Source: Arthrobacter liuii (GTDB lineage: Bacteria; Actinomycetota; Actinomycetes; Actinomycetales; Micrococcaceae). From it: 50,999 bases of DNA. Position numbers and translations under genes: made by a program. Numbering within the stretch: position 1 is the first letter of the stretch; every line of letters starts with the position of its first letter. The stretch spans positions 1 through 50,999 of the forward strand of contig NZ_BMFW01000024.1 of the NCBI RefSeq assembly GCF_014639275.1, given 5' to 3'. Positions 42,726 through 50,767 of this stretch are shown here, piece after piece. The notes below the pieces were generated by a model. The model searched no databases and was not told the DNA's origin. It saw nothing but the letters and a program-made list of their open reading frames with translations.

Positions 42726-42744
42726 GTGTGGACAGTGTCCACAC
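42726..42744. promoter_or_regulatory. perfect palindrome GTGTGGACA-G-TGTCCACAC, copy 2
   Basis: Nine-base arms with one central base and no mismatch. It shares TGTCCACACT with the site at 42244. It lies at the left edge of the AT-rich patch and about 440 bases before the lipoprotein gene, too far to be its simple operator. Confidence 0.55.
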
Positions 42745-43179
42745 TTATATCTGCTTTTTCAAGGACGAAGTTATTGAGCTTGCGCCATCCCTGACAGTTC
42801 TGATCACTGCACCAGCCGTCCAGCTTATAAACAGCTATGACCTTGAGTTCGCAGAGCCTTTGATTATTGCGAACCGAGCCAGAAGACCTGCCGGAACTCA
42901 GCGTGGTTGTTGTCGTTTTCAGAAGCTGATTGCACAACTTCCCGCTAAATTCCGGGCCTTGTGAAGTCGGGTTGTGATCAGGGGCTGCCCGCTACTCTTG
43001 TGCACAAGTGCCCCTTTGCTCTCCACTCGTGTTCACAAATCGCTACGTCGATTCGCCCGCCGCCCTCGAAGGATCCAACACCGGACGCGCCGTGAGGAAA
43101 ACGTGACTAGCCCTAGTATTGTGGCGCTCTCTCTCACGGCATACTCTTTGAGCCTGATCGGGAATTGGGGTGCGGTCAA

Positions 43180-43548
43180 ATGGCCGGAAAAATCAGACTC
43201 TCGCTATTGGCCGTTACGCTATTGGCCGTCCTGGTTGCATGCGCAGGTCCTGCCACCCCCATTACCCAAGCCTCCTCGGAGCCGCCGGCACCCACCGCTT
43301 CCGGCATGCCAACTATGCTTTACACCCATTGCGGAATCAAGGAATTGCGCGTCGACGACACATTCTTCCTCGCCGAATCACCACTGGACGACGGCCAGGG
43401 CAATCCCCCTCCGGGGTGGGGAAACCCTTATCAGGCTGGCACTGTGACCGTGTCCGGCTCAAAAGCTGTATTTCGGGATGACAATGGCCACGTCATCACT
43501 TTCCTTGCTCGTCCGGGTGCCACAGGTTTTCTCAACATCTGTTCCTAG
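43180..43548 (+). CDS. small secreted lipoprotein, 122 aa
   Basis: A lipoprotein signal peptide is clear: MAGKIRLSLLAVTLLAVLVA followed by the lipidated Cys at residue 21. After a Thr/Ser/Pro-rich linker, the mature domain reads MLYTHCGIKELRVDDTFF and ends FRDDNGHVITFLARPGATGF. The YTHCGI start and two cysteines (the second in the final LNICS) suggest a small disulfide-stabilised beta domain. It belongs to a widespread actinobacterial group of unknown function and is anchored on the outer face of the membrane. The start at ATG 43180 is fixed by the signal peptide; the ribosome site is weak. Confidence 0.8.
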   Translation: MAGKIRLSLLAVTLLAVLVACAGPATPITQASSEPPAPTASGMPTMLYTHCGIKELRVDDTFFLAESPLDDGQGNPPPGWGNPYQAGTVTVSGSKAVFRDDNGHVITFLARPGATGFLNICS

Positions 43549-43801
43549 GAGCCGGTGGGCTGCACGGTAATGGATCCTCTACCGGGCTATCGCGGGCACG
43601 ACAGGACGATCCGCTGAAGTGGCGGAACTGGCCGGGAACCTGCCAGAGGTGGCTGGCGAGAGTGACCGCGACAGGACGACCGGTGAGGGGTCCGAGCGCC
43701 CGCTGCGCCGGTGGTTTCGCCCTGCTCGCGATACTACGGGGACTCCGGTTCGGACGGGCGGGTCGGTGAGTTGAACCGGACTGATCGAGGTGCTGGGGGC
43801 T

Positions 43802-44035
43802 TTAGTGTGCGGACCGGATGTCCACGGGGTCCGTGTGAAGGAACATGCGGCGCGGGGCTATTCCAGGCAGCCGTACCCAGAGGATGGACGCGTCGGTGGT
43901 CACGGCGTCGATGGTGCCGGTGCGGGCCGGATGTCCGTTTTCGGCCACCGTGACCGGCTGGCCGGGGCGAAGATGAGTCCAGTCTGCTGCGGGACGCGCG
44001 GGCAGCATTTCCGTGTCGTCCATGGACTTTTTCAT
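43802..44035 (-). CDS. small conserved hypothetical protein, 77 aa (paralog family member D)
   Basis: From ATG 44035 (MKKSMDDTEM) the sequence runs WTHLRPGQPVTVAENGHPAR, TGTIDAVTTDASILWVRLPG, then RRMFLHTDPVDI. The G-x-I-D, T-x-D, I-L-W-V-x-L, R-x-M, H-x-D order matches the small proteins at 721 and 20675 closely and that at 36357 more loosely. An earlier in-frame start at 44110 is less likely, as the added residues are not family-like. Small beta-rich domain by inference; function unknown. It stands alone between the lipoprotein and the TetR gene. Confidence 0.65.
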   Translation of the reverse strand: MKKSMDDTEMLPARPAADWTHLRPGQPVTVAENGHPARTGTIDAVTTDASILWVRLPGIAPRRMFLHTDPVDIRSAH

Positions 44036-44250
44036 GCTGGTGAGCTTACGGGTCGGGGGTAAACGTCGGGTGAACAGGATCGGCGTGTGATCGAGGCCGG
44101 CCGGGGCCAAAAATAGTTGACAGAATCAGGAGGGCATGGTTCAGGCTCGTGAAGCTGATTTGGCCGTGTGCGGGATGGGGGCGTGCGCGGGGTGCATGGA
44201 TGCTACGTCCACCGCTGCCTTTACGGGCAAGAGCTCTGGTCGGGCGGGTC

Positions 44251-44829
44251 TTAGGGGTTCGGGCAGGCGTTGTCGATGAGGAGCCGGGCAAGGTGGAGGG
44301 CCCGCTGACCGTAAGTGGCGCCGTCGAGGACGGCCGCGGTGGCATAGGCGCCGTTGAGGATGATGAGCAGTTCGTCCGCGAGCCGGTCCGGGTCCGGGAC
44401 ACCGGCGTCGACGGCGAGGGCCCGGAACCAGTCCCGGACTTGCTGTTTATGCTCGACGGCGACCAGATGCGCCGGGTGTCCGCCTTCCGGGAACTCGGTG
44501 TTGGTGTTCAGCATCGGACACCCGCGATACGTGGGTCCGGCCGTGTCCCCGGCGAGCACTTCGAAAACAGCCATCAGCCTGCCCGCCGGAGAGGATGATT
44601 CCCCGGCGGCCTGCTCCATGCGCTCGAACCAGGCATCCGCGCGCCCCTGAACATAGGCCGTGGCCAGGGCGTCCTTGGTGGGATACTGGCGATAGATCGT
44701 GGCGTTGCCTACGCCGCACTCCTTGACCACGGTGTCCATCCCGACCGCCCGGATCCCTTGCTCGTAGAACAGGCGTGTCGCCACCTCGAGTACATTGCGC
44801 CGGTTTTCCTCGCCGCTCCTGCGTGCCAC
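44251..44829 (-). CDS. TetR-family transcriptional regulator
   Basis: 192 aa from GTG 44829 (AAGGAG 10 bases upstream); ATG 44853 is a possible earlier start. The N-terminal TetR helix-turn-helix is NVLEVATRLFYEQGIRAVGM, then DTVVKECGVGNATIYRQYPT KDAL. The C-terminal ligand domain includes RGCPMLNTNTEFPEGGHPAH, with the single Cys in the GCPMLN motif seen in a subgroup of TetR proteins. It is divergent from the SDR/F420-type/dehydrogenase operon with two candidate operators between, so it most likely represses that operon and itself, responding to an electrophile or small substrate. Confidence 0.92.
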   Translation of the reverse strand: MARRSGEENRRNVLEVATRLFYEQGIRAVGMDTVVKECGVGNATIYRQYPTKDALATAYVQGRADAWFERMEQAAGESSSPAGRLMAVFEVLAGDTAGPTYRGCPMLNTNTEFPEGGHPAHLVAVEHKQQVRDWFRALAVDAGVPDPDRLADELLIILNGAYATAAVLDGATYGQRALHLARLLIDNACPNP

Positions 44830-44882
44830 GGAAACCACACTCCTTCTGAACATTTACTGTGTTTTCTGCATCCAGTTTGACA

Positions 44883-44925
44883 GACGGATCGTTCCGTCAC
44901 AAACTGTTTGAGAACGATCCGTCAC
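44883..44925. promoter_or_regulatory. two TetR-type operators sharing GACGGATCGTTC
   Basis: Site 1 (44883-44898) is GACGGATCGTTCCGTC, with perfect 6-bp arms around TCGT. Site 2 (44913-44925) holds the same twelve bases in opposite orientation (GAACGATCCGTC, from 44912). They lie in the divergent gap 33-60 bases before the SDR start, a typical spot for a TetR repressor. Confidence 0.75.
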
Positions 44926-44957
44926 ATCGGATCTACCCCCTACTTTCGGGAGAACCC

Positions 44958-45668
44958 ATGAGCTCTTTCAACTTTGCCGGGAAGCACGTCCTCGTCATCG
45001 GAGGCACCTCGGGCATCGGACGCGCCGTCGTCGAGCACGTAGCAGCAGCCGGCGCCCGCGTCACCGCCGCCGCCCGTACCACGGAGGGCGTCAACCTCCC
45101 TGCGGGAGTCGGGCTTGAGCGTGTGGATCTGACCTCCACGTCCTCGGTGGAGTCACTGTTTGACCGGATCGGCGCCTTTGACCACTTGGTGCTCTCCGCA
45201 GGCCCGGGCGCCATGGGCGGAGTCCGGGACTTGTCCACCGATCAGGTCCGGCCCTTCATGGACACCAAGTTCTGGGGGTACTACGAGGCAGTCCGCGCAG
45301 CGGCAGACCGGATCGCCCGGGACGGGTCCATCACCCTTGTCGGCGGGGGCGCCAGCCGCAAGCACGCCCCGGGGCGTCCCATGATGGCCGCGATCAACGC
45401 CGCGCTTGAGGCTTTCGGTAAGGCCAATGCGATCGACCTCGCCCCGGTGCGGGTCAACGTGATCGCCCCAGGTCTGGTGGACACCCCGGCCTACGCGGGA
45501 ATGCCCGAGGAGATGCGCCAGGGCATGCTCGCCGGGTACGCGGCGAACGTGCCGGCCGGCCGCGCCAGACTGCCCTCTGACGTCGCCACCGCGGCCGTGT
45601 TCCTGATGGGAAACACCTTCATCACCGGCACCGTCCTGGACGTCGACGGCGGGGTCCAGGTCAGCTGA
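44958..45668 (+). CDS. SDR-family oxidoreductase, atypical active site
   Basis: 236 aa from ATG 44958 (GGGAGA upstream). The cofactor motif is VLVIGGTSGIGRAVVEHVAA, with AARTTEG after beta-2 suggesting NADP(H). LSAGPGAMGG replaces NNAG. The strand-5 Ser lies in GGGASRKHAPG, but the YxxxK pair is replaced: MMAAINAALEAFGKANAIDL has Ala or Met at the Tyr place and Asn at the Lys place. VNVIAPGLVDTPAYAGMP and GTVLDVDGGVQVS are normal. First gene of the TetR-controlled operon; the next gene starts 30 bases on. It may act on quinones or enals, or need a non-classical mechanism. Confidence 0.87.
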   Translation: MSSFNFAGKHVLVIGGTSGIGRAVVEHVAAAGARVTAAARTTEGVNLPAGVGLERVDLTSTSSVESLFDRIGAFDHLVLSAGPGAMGGVRDLSTDQVRPFMDTKFWGYYEAVRAAADRIARDGSITLVGGGASRKHAPGRPMMAAINAALEAFGKANAIDLAPVRVNVIAPGLVDTPAYAGMPEEMRQGMLAGYAANVPAGRARLPSDVATAAVFLMGNTFITGTVLDVDGGVQVS

Positions 45669-45697
45669 TGACTAAGCAGCACCTGGAGGAATCCCGG

Positions 45698-46309
45698 ATG
45701 AACAGCATCCGCGTCGCGGTCATCGGCACCGGCATCATCGGCCGGACGCTGGCCACCCGCTTTGCCGAAGCCGGCCACGCCGTCACCGTCGGTACCCGCA
45801 ACCCGGGCCGGGACGGTCTGGATGACGCCCGCCACACGGGAGCCCGCCTTAGTAGTATCCAAGAAGCCCTCGACTCCTCCGAGGCCGTGGTGTGGGCGAT
45901 CAACGGCGCCGCCATGGCGGACGCCATCCCCGCCTACGGCCGAGACCTGGCGGGCAAGGTGGTTATCGACGCTACCAACAACATCGGCGCCCCGACCATG
46001 AACAGTCTGGCTCTGATCGCCGAACACGCCCCCACAGCCCGGGCGTACCGGGCGTTCAACAGCCTGGGTTGGGAAAATTTCAAGGACCCTTGCTACGGTG
46101 AAGAAACGGGCGACCTCCTCTACAGCGGGCCCGCGGGCCCTGGCCAGACGGTCACGGAAGCCCTTATCGCAGCCACCGGGCTGCGCCCGATCCGAATCGG
46201 GGACAACGACAAAGCGAAAACCGTCGACGACTTCGTCACCCTGTGGTTCACCCTGGCCTTCGAAGCCGGGTACGGGCGCAACCTCGGATTCAAAATCCTC
46301 ACCCGCTGA
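45698..46309 (+). CDS. NADPH-dependent F420 reductase-family (NAD-binding) protein
   Basis: 203 aa from ATG 45698, chosen because GGAGG lies eight bases upstream; ATG 45668, overlapping the previous stop, is the alternative. The Rossmann motif VAVIGTGIIGRTLATRFAEA and the 2'-phosphate-binding TVGTRNPGRDG point to NADP(H). VWAINGAAMADAIPAY and GKVVIDATNNIGAPTMNSLA follow, then AFNSLGWENF. Family proteins resemble F420:NADPH oxidoreductase but many act in other redox roles. It belongs to the SDR/alcohol dehydrogenase operon and has a second, different copy at 46407. Confidence 0.9.
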   Translation: MNSIRVAVIGTGIIGRTLATRFAEAGHAVTVGTRNPGRDGLDDARHTGARLSSIQEALDSSEAVVWAINGAAMADAIPAYGRDLAGKVVIDATNNIGAPTMNSLALIAEHAPTARAYRAFNSLGWENFKDPCYGEETGDLLYSGPAGPGQTVTEALIAATGLRPIRIGDNDKAKTVDDFVTLWFTLAFEAGYGRNLGFKILTR

Positions 46310-46406
46310 CCAGTCCTGCAGTCACATCCCTCTAGCTAAATCCCGCAGTCGATTCCTGTACCCGAATCCGTACTGAACTATCCGCACTGAACAAGGAGAT
46401 CCATCC

Positions 46407-47084
46407 ATGAAGACAGCAGTCCTCGGAACCGGCACCGTAGGCCGGACCATCGCACCCCGCCTCGCCGAACTGGGCCATATCGTGACCGTAGGCACGCGCG
46501 ATCCGGAGGCGACACTGGCGCGCACCGAGCCGGACGCGATGGGCAACGCACCATTCGGGGCCTGGGCCGCGGAAAGCCCCGGGATCACCCTGGCAGGCTT
46601 CGCCGATGCCGCCGCCGGTGCGGACCTCATTGTGAATGCCACGAACGGCGGCGCCTCCTTGGACGTTTTGGCTCAGGCCGGGGCCGAAAACCTTGACGGC
46701 ACGATCATCCTGGACATCGCGAACCCGCTGGACTTCAGCAAGGGGATGCCGCCTACCCTGCTCGTCAAGGACACCGATTCCCTCGGCGAGCAGATCCAGC
46801 GCTCCTACCCGCAAACGCGGGTAGTGAAGTCCCTGAACACCCTCAACGCCGACCTCATGGCCCATCCGGACCGGATCAGCGACCCCGGCACGCTCTTCGT
46901 TTCCGGTAACGACACCGACGCCAAGGACACCGTCACCGCGCTCTTGAAAGAGTTCGGGCACCGTGATGTGATCGACCTCGGCGACATCACCACCGCCCGC
47001 GGCACCGAAATGCTCCTGCCCGTCTGGCTGCGCCTCTGGGGCGCCCTCGGCACACCCGACTTCAACTTCAAAATCGTCCGCTAA
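46407..47084 (+). CDS. NADPH-dependent F420 reductase-family protein, second copy
   Basis: 225 aa. AAGGAG precedes ATG 46407. Starts MKTAVLGTGTVGRTIAPRLA with IVTVGTRDPEAT, again an NADP-type dinucleotide fold. DLIVNATNGGASLDVLAQAG, ILDIANPLDFSKGMPP and VVKSLNTLNADLM are the conserved middle strands. GTLFVSGNDTDAKDTVTALL and EMLLPVWLRLWGALGTPDFN form the C-terminal part. It shares the fold but only part of the sequence with the copy at 45698, so the two may pair as a heterodimer or act on different substrates. Confidence 0.9.
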   Translation: MKTAVLGTGTVGRTIAPRLAELGHIVTVGTRDPEATLARTEPDAMGNAPFGAWAAESPGITLAGFADAAAGADLIVNATNGGASLDVLAQAGAENLDGTIILDIANPLDFSKGMPPTLLVKDTDSLGEQIQRSYPQTRVVKSLNTLNADLMAHPDRISDPGTLFVSGNDTDAKDTVTALLKEFGHRDVIDLGDITTARGTEMLLPVWLRLWGALGTPDFNFKIVR

Positions 47085-47164
47085 ACCTCCAAGCCCCAAC
47101 CGCGCCCCCACCCCGTGGAGGCGCGGACGACCGTACGCCACCGACGACGAAAGAGACCATCACC

Positions 47165-48166
47165 ATGAAAGCAGTTCAATTCGCCAACCCCGGCACTTCC
47201 CTCGAGGCCGTCGAGCTCGACGTTCCCGAAGTTCCCCGCGGGCATGTCCTGATCAAGGTCGCGGCCAGCGGCATCTGCCACAGCGATTCCATGGGCGCGG
47301 CAGGCTTCGCCTCTTCCTACCCGCGGACACCCGGCCACGAGGTCGCCGGCACCATCGAGACCGTCGGCGAAGGCGTCACCCGCTGGACACCGGGCCAGCG
47401 CGTGGGAGTGGGCTGGTTCGGCGGCGCATGCTTCGAATGCGAGTCCTGCCGGGACGGGGACTTCATCTCCTGCAAGGTCGGAAAAACCACCGGCCTGACC
47501 TCCGACGGCGGCCACGCCGAATACCTGGTCGCCCCGGCCGACGCGCTGGCACTGATCCCTGACGCGCTCAGCTTCGCCGACGCCGCACCGCTGATGTGCG
47601 CCGGCGTCACCACCTTCAACGGACTGCGCAACAGCGGCGCACGCCCCGGAGACCTGGTCGCGGTTCTGGGCCTCGGCGGCCTCGGCCACCTCGGCGTCCA
47701 GTTCGCCGCGAAAATGGGCTTCGAAACGGTAGCCATCGCCCGAGGCGAGGAGAAGGAATCGTTCGCACGCGAGCTCGGCGCGCACCACTACATCGACAGC
47801 ACAACCACCGACGTCACGGCCGAACTCAAGCGCCTCGGCGGCGCCACCGTCGTCCTGGCCACCGTCACCGACGCTGAATCGATGGCCGTAACCGTCCCGG
47901 GGCTGAGCGCCCGCGGACGACTCGTCGTCCTGGGCGTCCCGCACACACCGCTTGCCGTCAGCGCGGGCGACCTCGTCGGCGGCAGCCGCACCGTCGCCGG
48001 CCACGCGTCGGGCACCGCGAAAGACTCCGAAGACACCCTCCGCTTCGCCGCCCTGACCGGCGTACGGCCGATGATCGAAACCTACCCGCTGGACAAGGCA
48101 GCCGAAGGCTTCGACCGCATGATGTCCGGCCTCGCCCGCTTCCGCGTCGTCCTCACCGACGACTAA
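47165..48166 (+). CDS. zinc alcohol dehydrogenase (AdhP-like)
   Basis: 333 aa. The catalytic zinc site is GICHSDSMGAAG and GHEVAG; the structural zinc loop is GACFECESCRDGDFISC with four cysteines. VAVLGLGGLGHLGVQFAAKM is the Rossmann motif, followed by AIARGEEKE, in which Arg suggests NADP. The C-terminal ends FDRMMSGLARFRVVLTDD, as in AdhP/cinnamyl-alcohol-type enzymes. Last gene of the TetR-controlled operon, 80 bases after the second F420-type gene, and followed by a strong hairpin. With the SDR it fits reduction or oxidation of aldehydes or quinones under repressor control. Confidence 0.9.
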   Translation: MKAVQFANPGTSLEAVELDVPEVPRGHVLIKVAASGICHSDSMGAAGFASSYPRTPGHEVAGTIETVGEGVTRWTPGQRVGVGWFGGACFECESCRDGDFISCKVGKTTGLTSDGGHAEYLVAPADALALIPDALSFADAAPLMCAGVTTFNGLRNSGARPGDLVAVLGLGGLGHLGVQFAAKMGFETVAIARGEEKESFARELGAHHYIDSTTTDVTAELKRLGGATVVLATVTDAESMAVTVPGLSARGRLVVLGVPHTPLAVSAGDLVGGSRTVAGHASGTAKDSEDTLRFAALTGVRPMIETYPLDKAAEGFDRMMSGLARFRVVLTDD

Positions 48167-48183
48167 CGAAAGAACCCATATTG

Positions 48184-48218
48184 TTGGCGCCCGTGTCCGC
48201 TTAGGACACGGGCGCCAA
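48184..48218 (+). terminator. perfect 15-bp hairpin after the dehydrogenase operon
   Basis: TTGGCGCCCGTGTCC and GGACACGGGCGCCAA pair without mismatch around GCTTA, 17 bases after the stop codon. No U-run follows, as is usual for many actinobacterial terminators. About 310 bases of apparently empty DNA follow up to 48532. Confidence 0.85.
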
Positions 48219-48532
48219 CCGTGCAACCAACAGCTCCATGCTTCGATTGCCGGTTTATCCGGAGCTGCAGGCTCGGCCCTAGGCAAAATTCGGCATTTTC
48301 CCGGACTTCCGCAACGGCGGCGTCCAGTTTCAGGTCCATGCTTTCCCAGTCGACCGCGATCACTCCTATGCGCTGCTCTAACCTGCCGGTCTCCATGCGT
48401 CTTCCGCCTTCTCGAAGCCGTCTCTTGAAAATGCATCCCGCTCACGGCGCGTCTGCCGTACACACCTACAACGCCTGACACGTAGGTGCCTGGGCTGGCC
48501 GCGGTTTCCATCGCCGTGATGGATGGCAGCGG

Positions 48533-49696
48533 CTACGGGGTTGGATCGGGTCCGCGGAGATTTAGTTGAGGGTCCTCGGAGTGGGCTTCGGAGGCTACGC
48601 GGTTTGCTGGCCGCTTCGGCGGTATTTGCGCCGTTGCCAGCCTGCGGGGTCCGCTCCAGAGCGCCGGGGGCGCGTCGATAATGTAGGCCAGCCGGTAGGC
48701 GACCGCTTCATAGTTCAGCCGCCACCCGCGGAAATGCGGCCAAGCCTGTTCGGCTGTGTGTTCCACCGGGTACCCGGCTGAGCGAAGCAACGACACTGCG
48801 TGGCTGAACTCAGAAAATGTCAGTTCCGTCTCCCCGTCCGGGTCGACGTCCTCGACCACTGGAACGGACAGCGCCTCCGCTATCTGATTTAGGCATGTAA
48901 AGCCCATCCGAAGGAGCAGCCGCGCTCTCAGAGTCGGAGCAATGCCTGGGCTCAGAGAGAGCTGCAGCGCGGCACTGTCCATGACGCTGAGTAGCGCAGT
49001 CAGCCAGTTCGACTCCGGCAGCGGCGACCGAAGCGTGCATAGGGTCAAGTACGTGCTGTGAGACTCGGCGACCTCCGCGGCCCACTGTTCCCACGTGGCG
49101 TAAAGCGTCCCCAGCTCCGCGGTCGTGTCCACGGTAGACAGGCCGAAACGGGTACGGATCAGAAGCTCCGGCCCCCACGCTGGGGAACCGGCACGAGACA
49201 CAAGAAGGGTAACCTCGGATTCCCGACGGTTAAAAGCTGCGTAGAGCGCGGGCAGGTACCCGACCTGCAGTGCGATGACGACGAGTCCGGTGAAGGCCGC
49301 CAAATACACCAGCAAAGTGTTTCCCGCTTCGTCCGGGGGCGCGTAGCCCAGGGTGAACAAGGCTGAACCTGCCTCAGTTAGCGCCCGCTGGGCGTCAGCG
49401 TGGACGGACGGAAGCAGCATCAGGGCAAAGGAGAAATAAAACAACAGCATCCACATGCCGAGCCTGATAAACAAAGACATGGGTGCCTGCCACGCCAGCA
49501 GCCGGTCCAAACGCCGATAAGTCCTGATCGGGCGCCGGGCCACAGCAAAAACTCCCTTAGCAATCAGGCCGGCCGCCGCGGAAAGCCGGTCTTTGTGCTG
49601 TCGGGGCACGATGAGGGTCCCGATCACACTCGTCCAGGTCCAGATCGCCAAGAACACGCCGACCGAAAAGCACGCCCATTCAACAGCTCCGGTCAC
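48533..49696 (-). CDS. integral membrane protein with potassium-channel-like pore segment
   Basis: 387 aa. Hydrophobic segments lie at about 7-28 (ACFSVGVFLAIWTWTSVIGT), 75-98 (SLFIRLGMWMLLFYFSFALM) and 125-150 (NTLLVYLAAFTGLVVIALQV). Between the last two, GSALFTLGYAPPDEAG has the place and look of a two-transmembrane channel pore loop, with TLGYA where potassium channels have TVGYG. The C-terminal 230 residues are cytosolic and helical (ELGTLYATWEQWAAEVAESH), perhaps a sensor. The glycine-to-alanine change at the filter makes potassium selectivity doubtful. Similar proteins occur in Arthrobacter as unnamed ion channels. Monocistronic. Confidence 0.75.
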   Translation of the reverse strand: MTGAVEWACFSVGVFLAIWTWTSVIGTLIVPRQHKDRLSAAAGLIAKGVFAVARRPIRTYRRLDRLLAWQAPMSLFIRLGMWMLLFYFSFALMLLPSVHADAQRALTEAGSALFTLGYAPPDEAGNTLLVYLAAFTGLVVIALQVGYLPALYAAFNRRESEVTLLVSRAGSPAWGPELLIRTRFGLSTVDTTAELGTLYATWEQWAAEVAESHSTYLTLCTLRSPLPESNWLTALLSVMDSAALQLSLSPGIAPTLRARLLLRMGFTCLNQIAEALSVPVVEDVDPDGETELTFSEFSHAVSLLRSAGYPVEHTAEQAWPHFRGWRLNYEAVAYRLAYIIDAPPALWSGPRRLATAQIPPKRPANRVASEAHSEDPQLNLRGPDPTP

Positions 49697-49879
49697 GCCA
49701 TTCCCTCAACCATCCTTGTTACTGTGCAACGAACCTTCAGCACAAACAAACCGTCGCGGCCCGCCTCCACCTTACAGGCCGCCGGAACCTTGGTTTTGGT
49801 GACCCCACCCGGGACTGTGGAATTAACGGTGTATCTGGCTCGACACGCTGGGCGGTGAGCCTAGCGCACCGGGACGCTC

Positions 49880-50683
49880 TCAGGCAGATGACACCGCCGC
49901 CGGGCATGCGATCAACACTAGAGGCGGTTCCTGAACAGTGGCTGACCGTCGGGGGAGCCGGCTGCGATTGGGATGGGCGTTCCGCCTCTTAACGACGCCG
50001 TCGCCACCTGCTCCATGCTCTCTGCACATCACGATAAGCCCCGATTTGGGCTCAGCTAGAACGAGAACTGGGTCGTGCGGGAACAAAGAGTGTTGGGCTG
50101 GTGGAAGTTGGCAGCGGCTGGGGGAGGCGCCCGCGGTCTCAGGTGGTCCGCCATCACCGCAGACTCCACTGGCAGAGTAGGTGTTCCACTTGGCACAAGC
50201 CCAGCATTCAGTGCGTATTTGCTGTATTCCGTAGCGATGGCCCATCATCCAACCCGCGGCGGCGAAGACCATGAGCAAGCAGCCCAGCAGAGCCCCCAGA
50301 ATTGCGCCCAGCTGATGCGCCGGATGATCCGTTGCCGTACCGCCGCCGTGGGCAGCTGAGAACAGCACCCAGACCGCCAGTACCGTCACTCCGGCGCCAT
50401 AAATCCCCGGAAACAGGCCAGGGCTTTCTGGGGCGCCTTTCCGAAAGGCGATACTCGTGGCGAACCCTGCCAGCACGACAGCGAGCATCATTTCAAGCCG
50501 TCCCGTCACCAACGGCGCCCAGCCCAGCCCTACCGCGACCATGACCAATGCCAAAGCCACGGCTGCAGCGGCGTCCACGCGCCCGTAGAGGCTCTTTGCC
50601 CGGAAAACGGCCGCGGCCGCTAATAACGCCGCGGCTCCAAAAAACACGATCAGCGCGTCCATGACTAACCAATTGTGGAGCAC
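49880..50683 (-). CDS. hypothetical membrane protein
   Basis: 267 aa as read. GTG 50683 follows GAGG at a good distance; an ATG at residue 8 (MDALIVFFG) is possible. Four or five hydrophobic segments fill the first 150 residues (ALIVFFGAAALLAAAAVFRA, AAVALALVMVAVGLGWAPLV, MMLAVVLAGFATSIAF, GVTVLAVWVLFSAA, ILGALLGCLLMVFAAAGWMM). The last 100 residues are rich in Pro, Ser and Arg with a CWAC pair, and look less native; a frameshift or read-through after about residue 155 is possible. No family recognised. It is next to the LCP-family gene, so an envelope role is conceivable. Confidence 0.55.
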   Translation of the reverse strand: MLHNWLVMDALIVFFGAAALLAAAAVFRAKSLYGRVDAAAAVALALVMVAVGLGWAPLVTGRLEMMLAVVLAGFATSIAFRKGAPESPGLFPGIYGAGVTVLAVWVLFSAAHGGGTATDHPAHQLGAILGALLGCLLMVFAAAGWMMGHRYGIQQIRTECWACAKWNTYSASGVCGDGGPPETAGASPSRCQLPPAQHSLFPHDPVLVLAEPKSGLIVMCREHGAGGDGVVKRRNAHPNRSRLPRRSATVQEPPLVLIACPAAVSSA

Positions 50684-50767
50684 ATCGATCCTCTTTTCCT
50701 ACCCCCGTTTCCCGGTGAAACCCATCTGCAGTACTACCACTTCCGCATGGGAAGGCCCTGGGTCTTG

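Larger units (their letters stand above)
41703..43179. other. 1.5-kb gene-poor region
   Basis: No frame here has both protein-like composition and a ribosome site. The region does hold a 50-base hairpin (41832-41881), two copies of a TGTCCACACT palindrome (42244, 42726), a tRNA 3'-end-like stretch with a terminator (42350-42402) and an AT-rich patch (about 42750-42960). It could be an intergenic control or integration region or a decayed gene block; these parts are listed separately. Confidence 0.5.

Noticed and set aside
48163..48396. 77-residue minus-strand frame (METGRLEQRIG)
   Set aside because: It runs through the perfect hairpin at 48184-48218 and stops within the dehydrogenase gene; no clear ribosome site.
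47081..48511. 476-residue minus-strand frame
   Set aside because: Antisense of the F420-type and alcohol dehydrogenase genes; composition is that of a high-GC shadow.
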